Part shown: one piece after another, positions 43,144 through 50,783 of the stretch
How the letters are laid out: the number at the start of each line of letters is the position of its first letter
Position numbering within the stretch: position 1 is the first letter of the stretch
From: Bacteroidota bacterium
Lineage (GTDB): Bacteria > Bacteroidota > Bacteroidia > Chitinophagales > Chitinophagaceae
Direction: 5' to 3'
Assembly: GCA_947461125.1 (NCBI GenBank)
Contig: CANHHX010000010.1
Location: 1 to 50,783, forward strand
Length of the DNA: 50,783 bases
The notes under the pieces: model-generated
What the model was told of the DNA's origin: nothing
What the model saw: only the letters and a program-made list of their open reading frames with translations
Database searches by the model: none
Translations under genes and position numbers: made by a program

Positions 43144-46100
43144 CTTATTAAATGCCCACACTTCCTGCTTATCGGTGTTTACACATCCTGCCGAATCAAC
43201 AATGGTAATGTTATACGTTAACTTATCTTCGATTATACTGAATTTTGGATTTTTGATTTTCGTATCCGTAAGTCCAGTGAAAGGCAACCAGGTATAGCTT
43301 CTACCATTCCCAACAGCATTCATTTGTCCAATTACGCGCTTCACCGTTTGAATTCTTGGATATACTTGGTTGGCACGAGGAATTTTAATCGTCATGTTTA
43401 TGGTTGTATCATCCGTTAAGAATGGACAGCTGGCACTATATGCGGTTAGCTTTATTTTATAGGCGCCATATTGGTTAAATATGTTTTGTGGGTTTGTTAG
43501 GGTAGAAGTATTTCCATTATCAAAGTTCCAACTAAACCTCACCACAGAGTCTGGCAAAAATTGTGTAAAGCTTTTGTTGTTAAAGAGCACTGGGAATCCT
43601 TGACAGCTGTCTTGCGTTACAAAACTTGCGACAGGATTTCCATATACCATTAATTTTTTCGTTAAAGTATCTGCTACACAACTGCTATCACTTTCTACAA
43701 TTAATTGAAGTGATTTAGGTCCAGCTGTTTTATAAGTATACGATGGAACGGTACTTGTATTTCTAATGATGGTGGTGTCTCCAAAATTCCAAGTATACTT
43801 TGTTAGCTTGGTACTAGCATGGCCAAATACAGAGTTATTAAGTGCAATAGATGGCTTGGTCATACAGGTATCCTTGATTATAAACGATGCTGTTGGTTTG
43901 CCATAATTGATTACTGTTTTTGAAACGGTATCAGAGTTACATCCCTTCATATCAGTAACAGCATGACGAACGGTGTAAGTACCGCTATTTGAAAATTGGA
44001 ATCTCATTCCCGGTGTTGATCCGAGGGTTCTATTTAGTTCTTTAATTTGCCAATAATTATCTCTTATTCTAAATAATGAACGGGTAGTGTCAAGTCCATT
44101 AAGGATAAGGCTTCCTTTACATGCGTCGAGCGTATCAAGGCTAAATGCAGCATTTACTTTGTTTAGCGTAAGTTTTGCTATTGGAACGTTTAGCATACCA
44201 CAACTGTTGCTAAGTCTGGCTGCATAATACCCAGTATCATTGATGATAAATTTGTTGATACTAAAGTCTTTGGTATTGGATCCTAGTATTTGTTCTCCAT
44301 CTTTAAACCAAGAGAACATGAGCGTATCATCATTATTTGCAAAATCTTTGAGTGAAAGTTTAGTATCTGTTTCATAACAGATGGTGTCACTTACTAATTT
44401 TTGTGTAGACCAGGCAATATTTTTCATGATTAAATTACCAGGAACTGCAAAAGTTGTACCACATCTGTTCGAAATATGAACTGAATAAGTAGCTACATCT
44501 TGGTTCCCAAACTTTCTAATTCTTAAAGTATCGGATTCGCGTCCAACAAAAGGTAGTTCATTCTTATACCATTGGAAGCTATTAGGGAGAAGAGAAAATA
44601 CGGTTGGCTTTAAAACTATTTCTGTGTTTTCGCAAACCTTGTAATTGATGGGTAATGGCACAGTAACAACCGGCTTTTCAGCAATTTTAAGTTCGGCTTC
44701 ATTAGAAAATGTTATGCCACATGCGTTCGTGATTCTTAATTTATAATTTCCACCATTTACCTTTTGAACGTTATCAAATGTAATTGATTTATTAACTGCA
44801 TTTAAAATAGGATCTTGGTTAAAAAACCATTGGTAGCCTACTTTTTCATTAGGCCTAAGTTTTACGTCAACATTATAATTGAGTTGCGTACCCGTACATA
44901 AAATTTGATTCACTATATTACCAGTAATAACAGGCTTGGTATTAACACTCACAACTTGCGTAGCAGTGTCTTTACATCCATAAATACTATTTGCAAATAA
45001 ATATACATTGAAATCATTGGCGAAATCGTAGCTGTGGCTTACCTGAGATTGTTTGCTTGTTACACCATTTCCAAAATCCCATGTTAGATCTACCAATGAG
45101 TTATCACTAATCAATACATTAGGCTTAAATATAAATGAATTATTGTCTAGACATTGTATTGGTGGTGTTCCCACTAGTGCAATATCAATTTTTGGTGTTG
45201 GTCTAACTTGTAATAATGCAGTTTGGCTCATTACATCACCACATGCAGAGCTTAATTTTACACTGTAAACACCTCTATTGCTCATGACGGTATTTGCTAT
45301 CAATAATGTTGGTTGATTCGCGCCCGATAAAGCAGCACCGTCTTTGAACCATTGGTAAGTAAATCCTATTTGATCGGCGTTAGAGGTTACAACTTTATTG
45401 GTCCAGTCTAAATTTTCACAAATAGTACCCTCCACTGGATGTGTTTGAATAACAGGCAGATTGGTAATGCCTAAATTAAATAAATCAATGATTGCAGTTC
45501 CACAATTGTTGGTAGCCAAAATTGAATATTTACCACTATTTGATTTTGTTACATTCAGTAATTGAACTTTATTGGTTTTTGCAGAACTAGAAACGATATC
45601 AATACCATTTAATTTCCACTGATACCTAGAACTTAAATCGGCACCCTTTAAATTGCTAGAAAGGTCAGCTTCAAAATCAGATCCAACGCAAACTATTTTG
45701 TCTGCAATGCTTTCTTTTAGCTTTACTTTTTCGTTAACAACAACTTGGAATGTGCTACTTGTTGCTGCTAGCCCACAACTATTTGTTACCACCGATTTAT
45801 AAGATCCTATATCGGTAACTGAAATTTTAGAAAATATGAGTTGATTGCTAATTTGACTAGGCATTAGAACTTCATTCTTAAACCATTTATAGTTTAATCG
45901 GTTATCATCCGATGTGGCACCAACAGTAATAATATTTTCAATATCTGCACAAGAAGTAATAGAAGTTGGTTGTAGTGTAATAACAGGGTTGCCAATAAGT
46001 GACAATCGTGCAGATGTTGAAAGGGTGGTTCCACAACTACTGCTAACCCTAACCGCATATAATCCTTGATCTGCATTAGTTATGTTTTGTAGTTGCAGCT

Positions 46101-49100
46101 GTTGCGATATGGCATTATTTGAAATAGCAGTACCATCTTTAATCCATTGATAAAATAATGGAATTTGATTGGTATTTTTTACAATTACATTATTTGTAAA
46201 GTTCCCGCCTTCACAAACCAATCCAACAACGGGTTGCGTTGTAATTTCTGGTGCGGCATTTACACTTACACTAAATAAGTTAAGTGTTGAAGTACCACAA
46301 TTATTATTGGTTATAATGCTATACTTCCCCTCTCTTGATTTATTTATATTTAAAATACTCAATGAATTGGTTCTGGCAGAAACATCTGCTAAATCAATCT
46401 CATTTAATCGCCATTGGTAAGTGGTGCTTATAGTTGCGCCACTTATAAAAGGACTAATGTCGACGTTTAAATTGTTGCCTGAGCATAATAATTTGTCTTC
46501 AATGGTTTCATTTAAACGTACTTTGTCATTTACAACCACTGCAAAATTATTGGAAGAAATACTTAGATTACAAGCATTGGTTACTACAGCTTTGTAAGTG
46601 CCTGCATCTGTGGTTGCAATGTTTCTAAAAACTAATTGCGCATTGATTTCGTTAGCAATGAGATTGCCATTTTTGAACCAACTATATGTTAAGTTGTTTT
46701 GTTCAGGATTTGCTGCAATAGAAACGATACTTTGTAATCCCGCACAAATATTTACCGCAGCTGGTTGCTGCGTAATTGAAGGTGCGCTAGTTATCACTGT
46801 TAGTTTTCCTATACCTGATTGTTTTAGGCCACAAGCATTGGTTGACCTTAATGAATATAAAGCTGCATCAGATAATTGTATATTGGATAAGCTTAATTGT
46901 TCGTCACTCGCAATGCCTGTTCCCGTATAGATGGCATTATTTTTTAGCCATTGGAAACTAAACGGTGTTCCAGCGCTAGTCGTTTGCACTTTTGCAATAA
47001 AGTTTGCTGAACCTTCTAGACATGCAGTAATAGAATTTGGCGATTGGGTAAATTGAGGAACATCAATTACATTAATAACCAATGTTTTTGATGCGGTACC
47101 ACAGCTGTTTGAAGCCTTAATGGTAAGGTCTCCTTGATTGGTTTTATCAACGCCTGCAAAATTGATTTGTAGCGCGGATTGGCCAGGAAGAGTAACACCA
47201 TTTTGTTCCCAACTAATTATATTATTACTGTTTGCAAGGTCTGATACCGATGCATTTAATTGAAGTGCCGTGTTTATACAAATGCCTGATTCAATGGAAG
47301 GCGATGTTACAACTGAATTAATGGTTGGTATGTCATTAGCAGTTACAAATACTTTGTCACTTATCGTTTCACCAATACTATTTATTAATTTAACAAAATA
47401 TCGACCCGCATCACTTGCTTTAAATTTAGCAATATTTAAAACTGGGCCTGTTGCATTAGGGACTACTACTTCTGTGGTATTAAGGTCTAGTTGGTAATAC
47501 CACTGATACAATGGACTCGAATTATCATTTGAAATAGCATTGACAGTTAATTGTAATGATTTGTCAATACACGCCCTTGTTGCAACTGGTTGTGCAATGA
47601 TAGAAGGTACATCATGTACTTTAACGGTGACGATATTACTCTGTGTAAATCCACAGGAATTGCTCACGTTAACGAAGTATCTTCCTGAGTCGCTAATAAC
47701 GGTGCTTCTAATTTCACTGTAGTTGGGGTCATTTCTGCCAATGATTGTTGTTGAAGGCATTTTATACCATTGGTAGCTAAGTGGAGGGGTAGGACTTGAC
47801 CCGGTTACATAGGTATATGAAGCTGATACAGAAAGTTCTAACGGTTTACCTTTTTCGATAACTACATTTGACGGTAAATCTTTATCAATTGTTGGTGTTC
47901 TATTGATCCTGATTTTATTATTATTATTACCTAGAAGATAAGCAACCATCGAGGTACATCCATTGGCTGTTGCGGTTAGTGTCACCTCATACTCCCCAGT
48001 GCTTATAAATTTGTGTAATAGATTTGGAACAGTACTGGTTGTACCATCTGAAACATTCCATAAATAGGAAACACCTGCAGTAGGTGTTGTTGTGTTTACA
48101 AACGTATATTCTGCATTATTTAAACAGCTATTAAGCGATTTCCCGCCCGCTGTAAAACTTGGATTTGGCTTTTCCTGGTATGTTACATTCACTTTTGCAG
48201 ATTCCCCATTTAAATCACATTGCGCATTAGTGAGTTTTAAATAATAGGTTCCTGCATTGGCTGCACTCATGGAGCTAATTGTAAACACAACGGGATTGTT
48301 GCTACTCGTATTGGTTGTGTTATAAATGGGCTGGTCATTAAAATACCACTGCTGGTTAAGAGAGGATGCGCCCCCGCTATTAATTTCTGCGCTAAGTTTA
48401 AATTCACTTCCTTGACATACATTTCCCCCAACGGGTTGTTTGGTTATTCTTGGCTGGGCTAATACTGTCACGTCTCTTGTAAAACTACCAGTGCAACTGT
48501 AATTGTTGATTCCCTTTAATTTAACGGTGTAGGTTCCAGCGCTTAAATAAGAATGATTTGCTGTGCCTACAGCATTTGAATTTATATCTCCATCTCCAAA
48601 CTCCCATATATACCTAATTTCACTTCCATTTGCAACCACTGTTCTATTTGTAAAATTAAACTGGTTATTAGGCAGACACTGGTTGGCTGCGCTTGATACT
48701 TCAAAATTTACAATAGGCGTTGGATTAATAGTTACAGGAATACTTACCGCGTTTGTTAATGTTCCACATTTATTGGTAATATCAACAGTGTAGGTTCCTC
48801 GATCAGTCATCTTTGACTGTCTTTTTATGAAATAGTTAGAGTTTGGACTTCCTGATTCGGAAATTAAAATCTCATTTACATTAATTAGTCTCCAATTGTA
48901 AGTTTCTGGGGCTGTAGATTTTGTCGTTACAAATAAATTAATTTCATCCCCTTCACAAAATGTAGTTAATGGCGAAGTTGAAAAAGTTGTTACGCTAGGT
49001 GTAGCTGCTTCATTTTTAATTAAAATGCCATTTTTATTCAAATGATTTAATTCAGTTGTACCGCAAGCATTGTTCAATGTTGCAAAGTAAATAGCATCTT

Positions 49101-50783
49101 TTCCAACAGATGCAACAGTTACACTAGCAGTTCTGCCTACTATACTCGAGCCTGTGATACTTCCATCTTTGGTTGACCATGCTATATCTGGCACACTCCC
49201 ATTGATAGTAAATATATCTACGGAAATTGTTTTTGTTTGATAACTAGCCGAGCAAATTGCCAAATCATTAATTGTAGTTATAACCGAATATTGAGGTTTT
49301 GATACAACAGTAATTACTGCTGGATTACTTGATGTTATGCCACACTCATTACTTGCTTTTAAGATGTAACTTCCTGTTCGATTGGTTTGTAAATTAGTTA
49401 AATTTAAATTTGATTCGATCCCATTAATTGGATTGTTGTTATAGAACCAGCTATATTCAATTTTAGAATTTGTACCTGGTTTATTTTGTCCTAATCCACT
49501 AATTCTTATGTCTGTATTTTCGCAGGCTGTTATTGTAGCATCTGGTTGAATTGAAATGATTGGTTTTTCGTGAACGCTAATGGTTATTGGGTTACTTGTT
49601 GTTATGCCACATGCATTGCTTACATTTAGTTTATATATTCCCGCATCGGTAGTGGTTGCAGTTATATTGATTGAACTGTTGTTTGAGGTATTACCAGCTA
49701 TATCATCTTTCGACCAAGTATATGATGGACTAAATCCATTGGAAACACTTTGAACCAAAAAAGTAATTGGGGAGCCAATACATACGGAGTGATTTCCAGC
49801 CAAATCCTTACTAGTAATACTAGTTGAGATTTTAACATCTCTTGGTTTATCGCCAACGGTTAGCGTGAAACTTCCACCATTGATTGTACCACAACTATTG
49901 CTAACAGCAACTGTATAAACTTTACCGTTATCATTTAGGTTGGCCCTTTCAATTAAGAAATTTGGACTCCTATTGCCTGGTACATCTGTTCCACCAGTGG
50001 TCCAAAGATAACTTAGTGATCCACCTCCGTTTGTGTTAGCACTCACGGACGCATTAACAGGTTGGCCAGCACAAACAGTTGTATTTACGGGTGAACTTGT
50101 AATGGTAGGTGCACTTTTGACTGTGATAATTGAATTGTTACTCGTTACACTATAATTACAGCCATTGGATACCACAACTTTGTATGTTCCAGCATCTGCT
50201 GTTGAGCTAATAGACCTTGTGTATGTATTGGTTGTTGCATTTGGAATAGAAACATTGTCTTTCAGCCACTGATAAGTTTGTCCGCCATTGTCTACAACAG
50301 TAAGTGTTGCAGTTGAACCAATACATGCCTCTGTATTTACCGCAGGTTGTGTTTGTATGGTGGGTAAATTAAATACGGTAACATTAATTGCTGGACCACT
50401 TTCCGGAATACAACCATTGTTAACAGTAACAAAGTATCTACCCGCATTTGTGCTTTGAACATTAACGATATTTAGTTGAGCAGCAGTTTGATTATTGAGT
50501 ACATTTCCTTCAAAATACCACTGATACGTAACATTGGGGCCACTGACATTGGTATAGGTAGGTGATAGGGTTAATGTATTTCCTTGACATAATGTTGGGC
50601 CTGGAATGTTTCCAACAGAAGGAGCAGGTTTTAATTGTAATGTTGTAGTACTTGACCCAGTAGAAGATCCGCAACTATTTGTAACGACTAATGCATAGGT
50701 GCCAGCATTGCCAGACTGAAAATTAGGAATAGAGAGTGTTCCTGTGTTAGCGCCAACAATCACGCTTCCGCCAAGGCTCCAAG
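42868..50783 (-). CDS. Giant Ig-like/PKD-array surface protein with CHU_C (T9SS type B) C-terminus, 5' partial
   Basis: The frame is open through the right edge of the window, so the N-terminus is outside it. At least 2638 residues are visible. They form a string of about 29 domains of 85-95 residues. Most are Ig-like, each with an early Cys, a Q-W or S-W core, a D-x-G-x-Y turn and an N-x-C-G end. PKD-like domains (WEFGDG, WDFGNG, WNFGD, WNFDNG) are interspersed and cluster before the C-terminus. The last roughly 91 residues (43143 to the stop) are a gliding-motility/CHU_C sorting domain with the GFSPNNDGVND signature, which directs export by the type IX system. Paired cysteines suggest disulfides and a cell-surface or secreted adhesin-like role. 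No enzyme domain is visible in this part. GTG at 50763 is an internal codon, not the start. Confidence 0.93.
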   Translation of the reverse strand, partial: WSLGGSVIVGANTGTLSIPNFQSGNAGTYALVVTNSCGSSTGSSTTTLQLKPAPSVGNIPGPTLCQGNTLTLSPTYTNVSGPNVTYQWYFEGNVLNNQTAAQLNIVNVQSTNAGRYFVTVNNGCIPESGPAINVTVFNLPTIQTQPAVNTEACIGSTATLTVVDNGGQTYQWLKDNVSIPNATTNTYTRSISSTADAGTYKVVVSNGCNYSVTSNNSIITVKSAPTITSSPVNTTVCAGQPVNASVSANTNGGGSLSYLWTTGGTDVPGNRSPNFLIERANLNDNGKVYTVAVSNSCGTINGGSFTLTVGDKPRDVKISTSITSKDLAGNHSVCIGSPITFLVQSVSNGFSPSYTWSKDDIAGNTSNNSSINITATTTDAGIYKLNVSNACGITTSNPITISVHEKPIISIQPDATITACENTDIRISGLGQNKPGTNSKIEYSWFYNNNPINGIESNLNLTNLQTNRTGSYILKASNECGITSSNPAVITVVSKPQYSVITTINDLAICSASYQTKTISVDIFTINGSVPDIAWSTKDGSITGSSIVGRTASVTVASVGKDAIYFATLNNACGTTELNHLNKNGILIKNEAATPSVTTFSTSPLTTFCEGDEINLFVTTKSTAPETYNWRLINVNEILISESGSPNSNYFIKRQSKMTDRGTYTVDITNKCGTLTNAVSIPVTINPTPIVNFEVSSAANQCLPNNQFNFTNRTVVANGSEIRYIWEFGDGDINSNAVGTANHSYLSAGTYTVKLKGINNYSCTGSFTRDVTVLAQPRITKQPVGGNVCQGSEFKLSAEINSGGASSLNQQWYFNDQPIYNTTNTSSNNPVVFTISSMSAANAGTYYLKLTNAQCDLNGESAKVNVTYQEKPNPSFTAGGKSLNSCLNNAEYTFVNTTTPTAGVSYLWNVSDGTTSTVPNLLHKFISTGEYEVTLTATANGCTSMVAYLLGNNNNKIRINRTPTIDKDLPSNVVIEKGKPLELSVSASYTYVTGSSPTPPLSYQWYKMPSTTIIGRNDPNYSEIRSTVISDSGRYFVNVSNSCGFTQSNIVTVKVHDVPSIIAQPVATRACIDKSLQLTVNAISNDNSSPLYQWYYQLDLNTTEVVVPNATGPVLNIAKFKASDAGRYFVKLINSIGETISDKVFVTANDIPTINSVVTSPSIESGICINTALQLNASVSDLANSNNIISWEQNGVTLPGQSALQINFAGVDKTNQGDLTIKASNSCGTASKTLVINVIDVPQFTQSPNSITACLEGSANFIAKVQTTSAGTPFSFQWLKNNAIYTGTGIASDEQLSLSNIQLSDAALYSLRSTNACGLKQSGIGKLTVITSAPSITQQPAAVNICAGLQSIVSIAANPEQNNLTYSWFKNGNLIANEINAQLVFRNIATTDAGTYKAVVTNACNLSISSNNFAVVVNDKVRLNETIEDKLLCSGNNLNVDISPFISGATISTTYQWRLNEIDLADVSARTNSLSILNINKSREGKYSIITNNNCGTSTLNLFSVSVNAAPEITTQPVVGLVCEGGNFTNNVIVKNTNQIPLFYQWIKDGTAISNNAISQQLQLQNITNADQGLYAVRVSSSCGTTLSTSARLSLIGNPVITLQPTSITSCADIENIITVGATSDDNRLNYKWFKNEVLMPSQISNQLIFSKISVTDIGSYKSVVTNSCGLAATSSTFQVVVNEKVKLKESIADKIVCVGSDFEADLSSNLKGADLSSRYQWKLNGIDIVSSSAKTNKVQLLNVTKSNSGKYSILATNNCGTAIIDLFNLGITNLPVIQTHPVEGTICENLDWTNKVVTSNADQIGFTYQWFKDGAALSGANQPTLLIANTVMSNRGVYSVKLSSACGDVMSQTALLQVRPTPKIDIALVGTPPIQCLDNNSFIFKPNVLISDNSLVDLTWDFGNGVTSKQSQVSHSYDFANDFNVYLFANSIYGCKDTATQVVSVNTKPVITGNIVNQILCTGTQLNYNVDVKLRPNEKVGYQWFFNQDPILNAVNKSITFDNVQKVNGGNYKLRITNACGITFSNEAELKIAEKPVVTVPLPINYKVCENTEIVLKPTVFSLLPNSFQWYKNELPFVGRESDTLRIRKFGNQDVATYSVHISNRCGTTFAVPGNLIMKNIAWSTQKLVSDTICYETDTKLSLKDFANNDDTLMFSWFKDGEQILGSNTKDFSINKFIINDTGYYAARLSNSCGMLNVPIAKLTLNKVNAAFSLDTLDACKGSLILNGLDTTRSLFRIRDNYWQIKELNRTLGSTPGMRFQFSNSGTYTVRHAVTDMKGCNSDTVSKTVINYGKPTASFIIKDTCMTKPSIALNNSVFGHASTKLTKYTWNFGDTTIIRNTSTVPSYTYKTAGPKSLQLIVESDSSCVADTLTKKLMVYGNPVASFVTQDSCQGFPVLFNNKSFTQFLPDSVVRFSWNFDNGNTSTLTNPQNIFNQYGAYKIKLTAYSASCPFLTDDTTINMTIKIPRANQVYPRIQTVKRVIGQMNAVGNGRSYTWLPFTGLTDTKIKNPKFSIIEDKLTYNITIVDSAGCVNTDKQEVWAFNKPDIYLATGFSPNNDGVNDKYKPEYIEIKILEYFRVQDNNNRQVFITNSLTDKWDGTYNGNPLPPAPYLVTVAGIDILGNRIVKQGIVLVVK
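45199..45990 (-). repeat. Second copy of a three-Ig-domain block
   Basis: Encodes three domains (264 residues) that resemble, one by one and in the same order, the three domains encoded by 45991-46785. The middle domain begins KVKLKESIADKIVCVG, against KVRLNETIEDKLLCSG in the other copy. This suggests an in-frame duplication of about 0.8 kb in the giant gene. Confidence 0.75.
45991..46785 (-). repeat. First copy of a three-Ig-domain block
   Basis: Encodes three Ig-like domains (265 residues), starting APSITQQPAAVNICAG, then KVRLNETIEDKLLCSG and APEITTQPVVGLVCEG. Each has its nearest partner three domains downstream in the block 45199-45990, so the array grew here by a three-domain unit. Divergence between copies is considerable, so the event is old. 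Confidence 0.75.

Noticed and set aside
50761..50763. GTG at 50763 as start of the giant gene
   Set aside because: The frame continues upstream without a stop to the window edge (reading W-S-L-G-G-S before it), and the sequence there still belongs to an Ig domain, so the gene is simply cut by the window.

Overview
This window looks like the chromosome of a Bacteroidota bacterium, most likely in or near the Chitinophagaceae (class from memory of protein features, not from a search). The reasons are these. Start codons generally lack Shine-Dalgarno sequences. Several genes are preceded by the Bacteroidota promoter pattern TTTG-N19..21-TAnnTTTG, with the cleanest case at 24187-24217. MraY carries a large insertion, and FtsZ has a long linker and a Bacteroidota-style tail. 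At the right edge is a giant Ig-like/PKD array protein ending in a gliding-motility C-terminal (CHU_C, type B type IX secretion) domain. The DNA is moderately AT-rich throughout. I see no insertion sequence, prophage, integrase or CRISPR array, and no gene-free stretch longer than 300 bases.

Region 1 (37-16542, + strand) is a nearly complete division and cell wall (dcw) cluster: mraZ, rsmH, ftsL-like, ftsI, murE, mraY, murD, ftsW, murG, murC, ftsQ, ftsA, ftsZ. Genes are packed with overlaps or gaps of a few bases and end at a strong hairpin terminator (16582-16607). Together they make UDP-MurNAc-peptide (MurC, D, E), lipid I and lipid II (MraY, MurG), polymerise and crosslink septal glycan (FtsW, FtsI), and build the Z-ring (FtsZ, FtsA, FtsQ, FtsL). 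murF, murB and ddl are not here. The DNPR motif in MurE predicts meso-diaminopimelate peptidoglycan.

Region 2 (16641-24071) holds a TIGR01777-type epimerase. It also has a minus-strand operon of a FadN-type beta-oxidation fusion enzyme plus an ABC-2 exporter pair, a strikingly shortened gatC-like gene followed by a MacB/LolD-type ATPase, a PduO-type cobalamin adenosyltransferase, and lolD.

Region 3 (24240-42706) is mostly housekeeping: a DUF2795 protein, a YhcH-family protein, SemiSWEET, fabI, recN, a TTC39-like TPR protein, a coiled-coil zinc-ribbon protein with a Nif3 partner, a class IV aminotransferase with photolyase, FKBP with gcvP, a YkgJ-type Cys-cluster protein, rsmG with a glycosyltransferase, tgt, an LptF/LptG permease, and a mitochondrial-type citrate synthase.

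Region 4 (42728-50783) has tRNA-Ala(GGC), a long bidirectional terminator, and the 3' 7.9 kb of a giant surface/secreted protein gene that runs off the window. I do not see an obviously new multi-gene system. The most interesting points are the 56-residue gatC-like gene missing its middle, a tRNA-guanine transglycosylase lacking two of three zinc cysteines, the mitochondrial-like citrate synthase, and the three-domain block duplication in the giant Ig-array protein.
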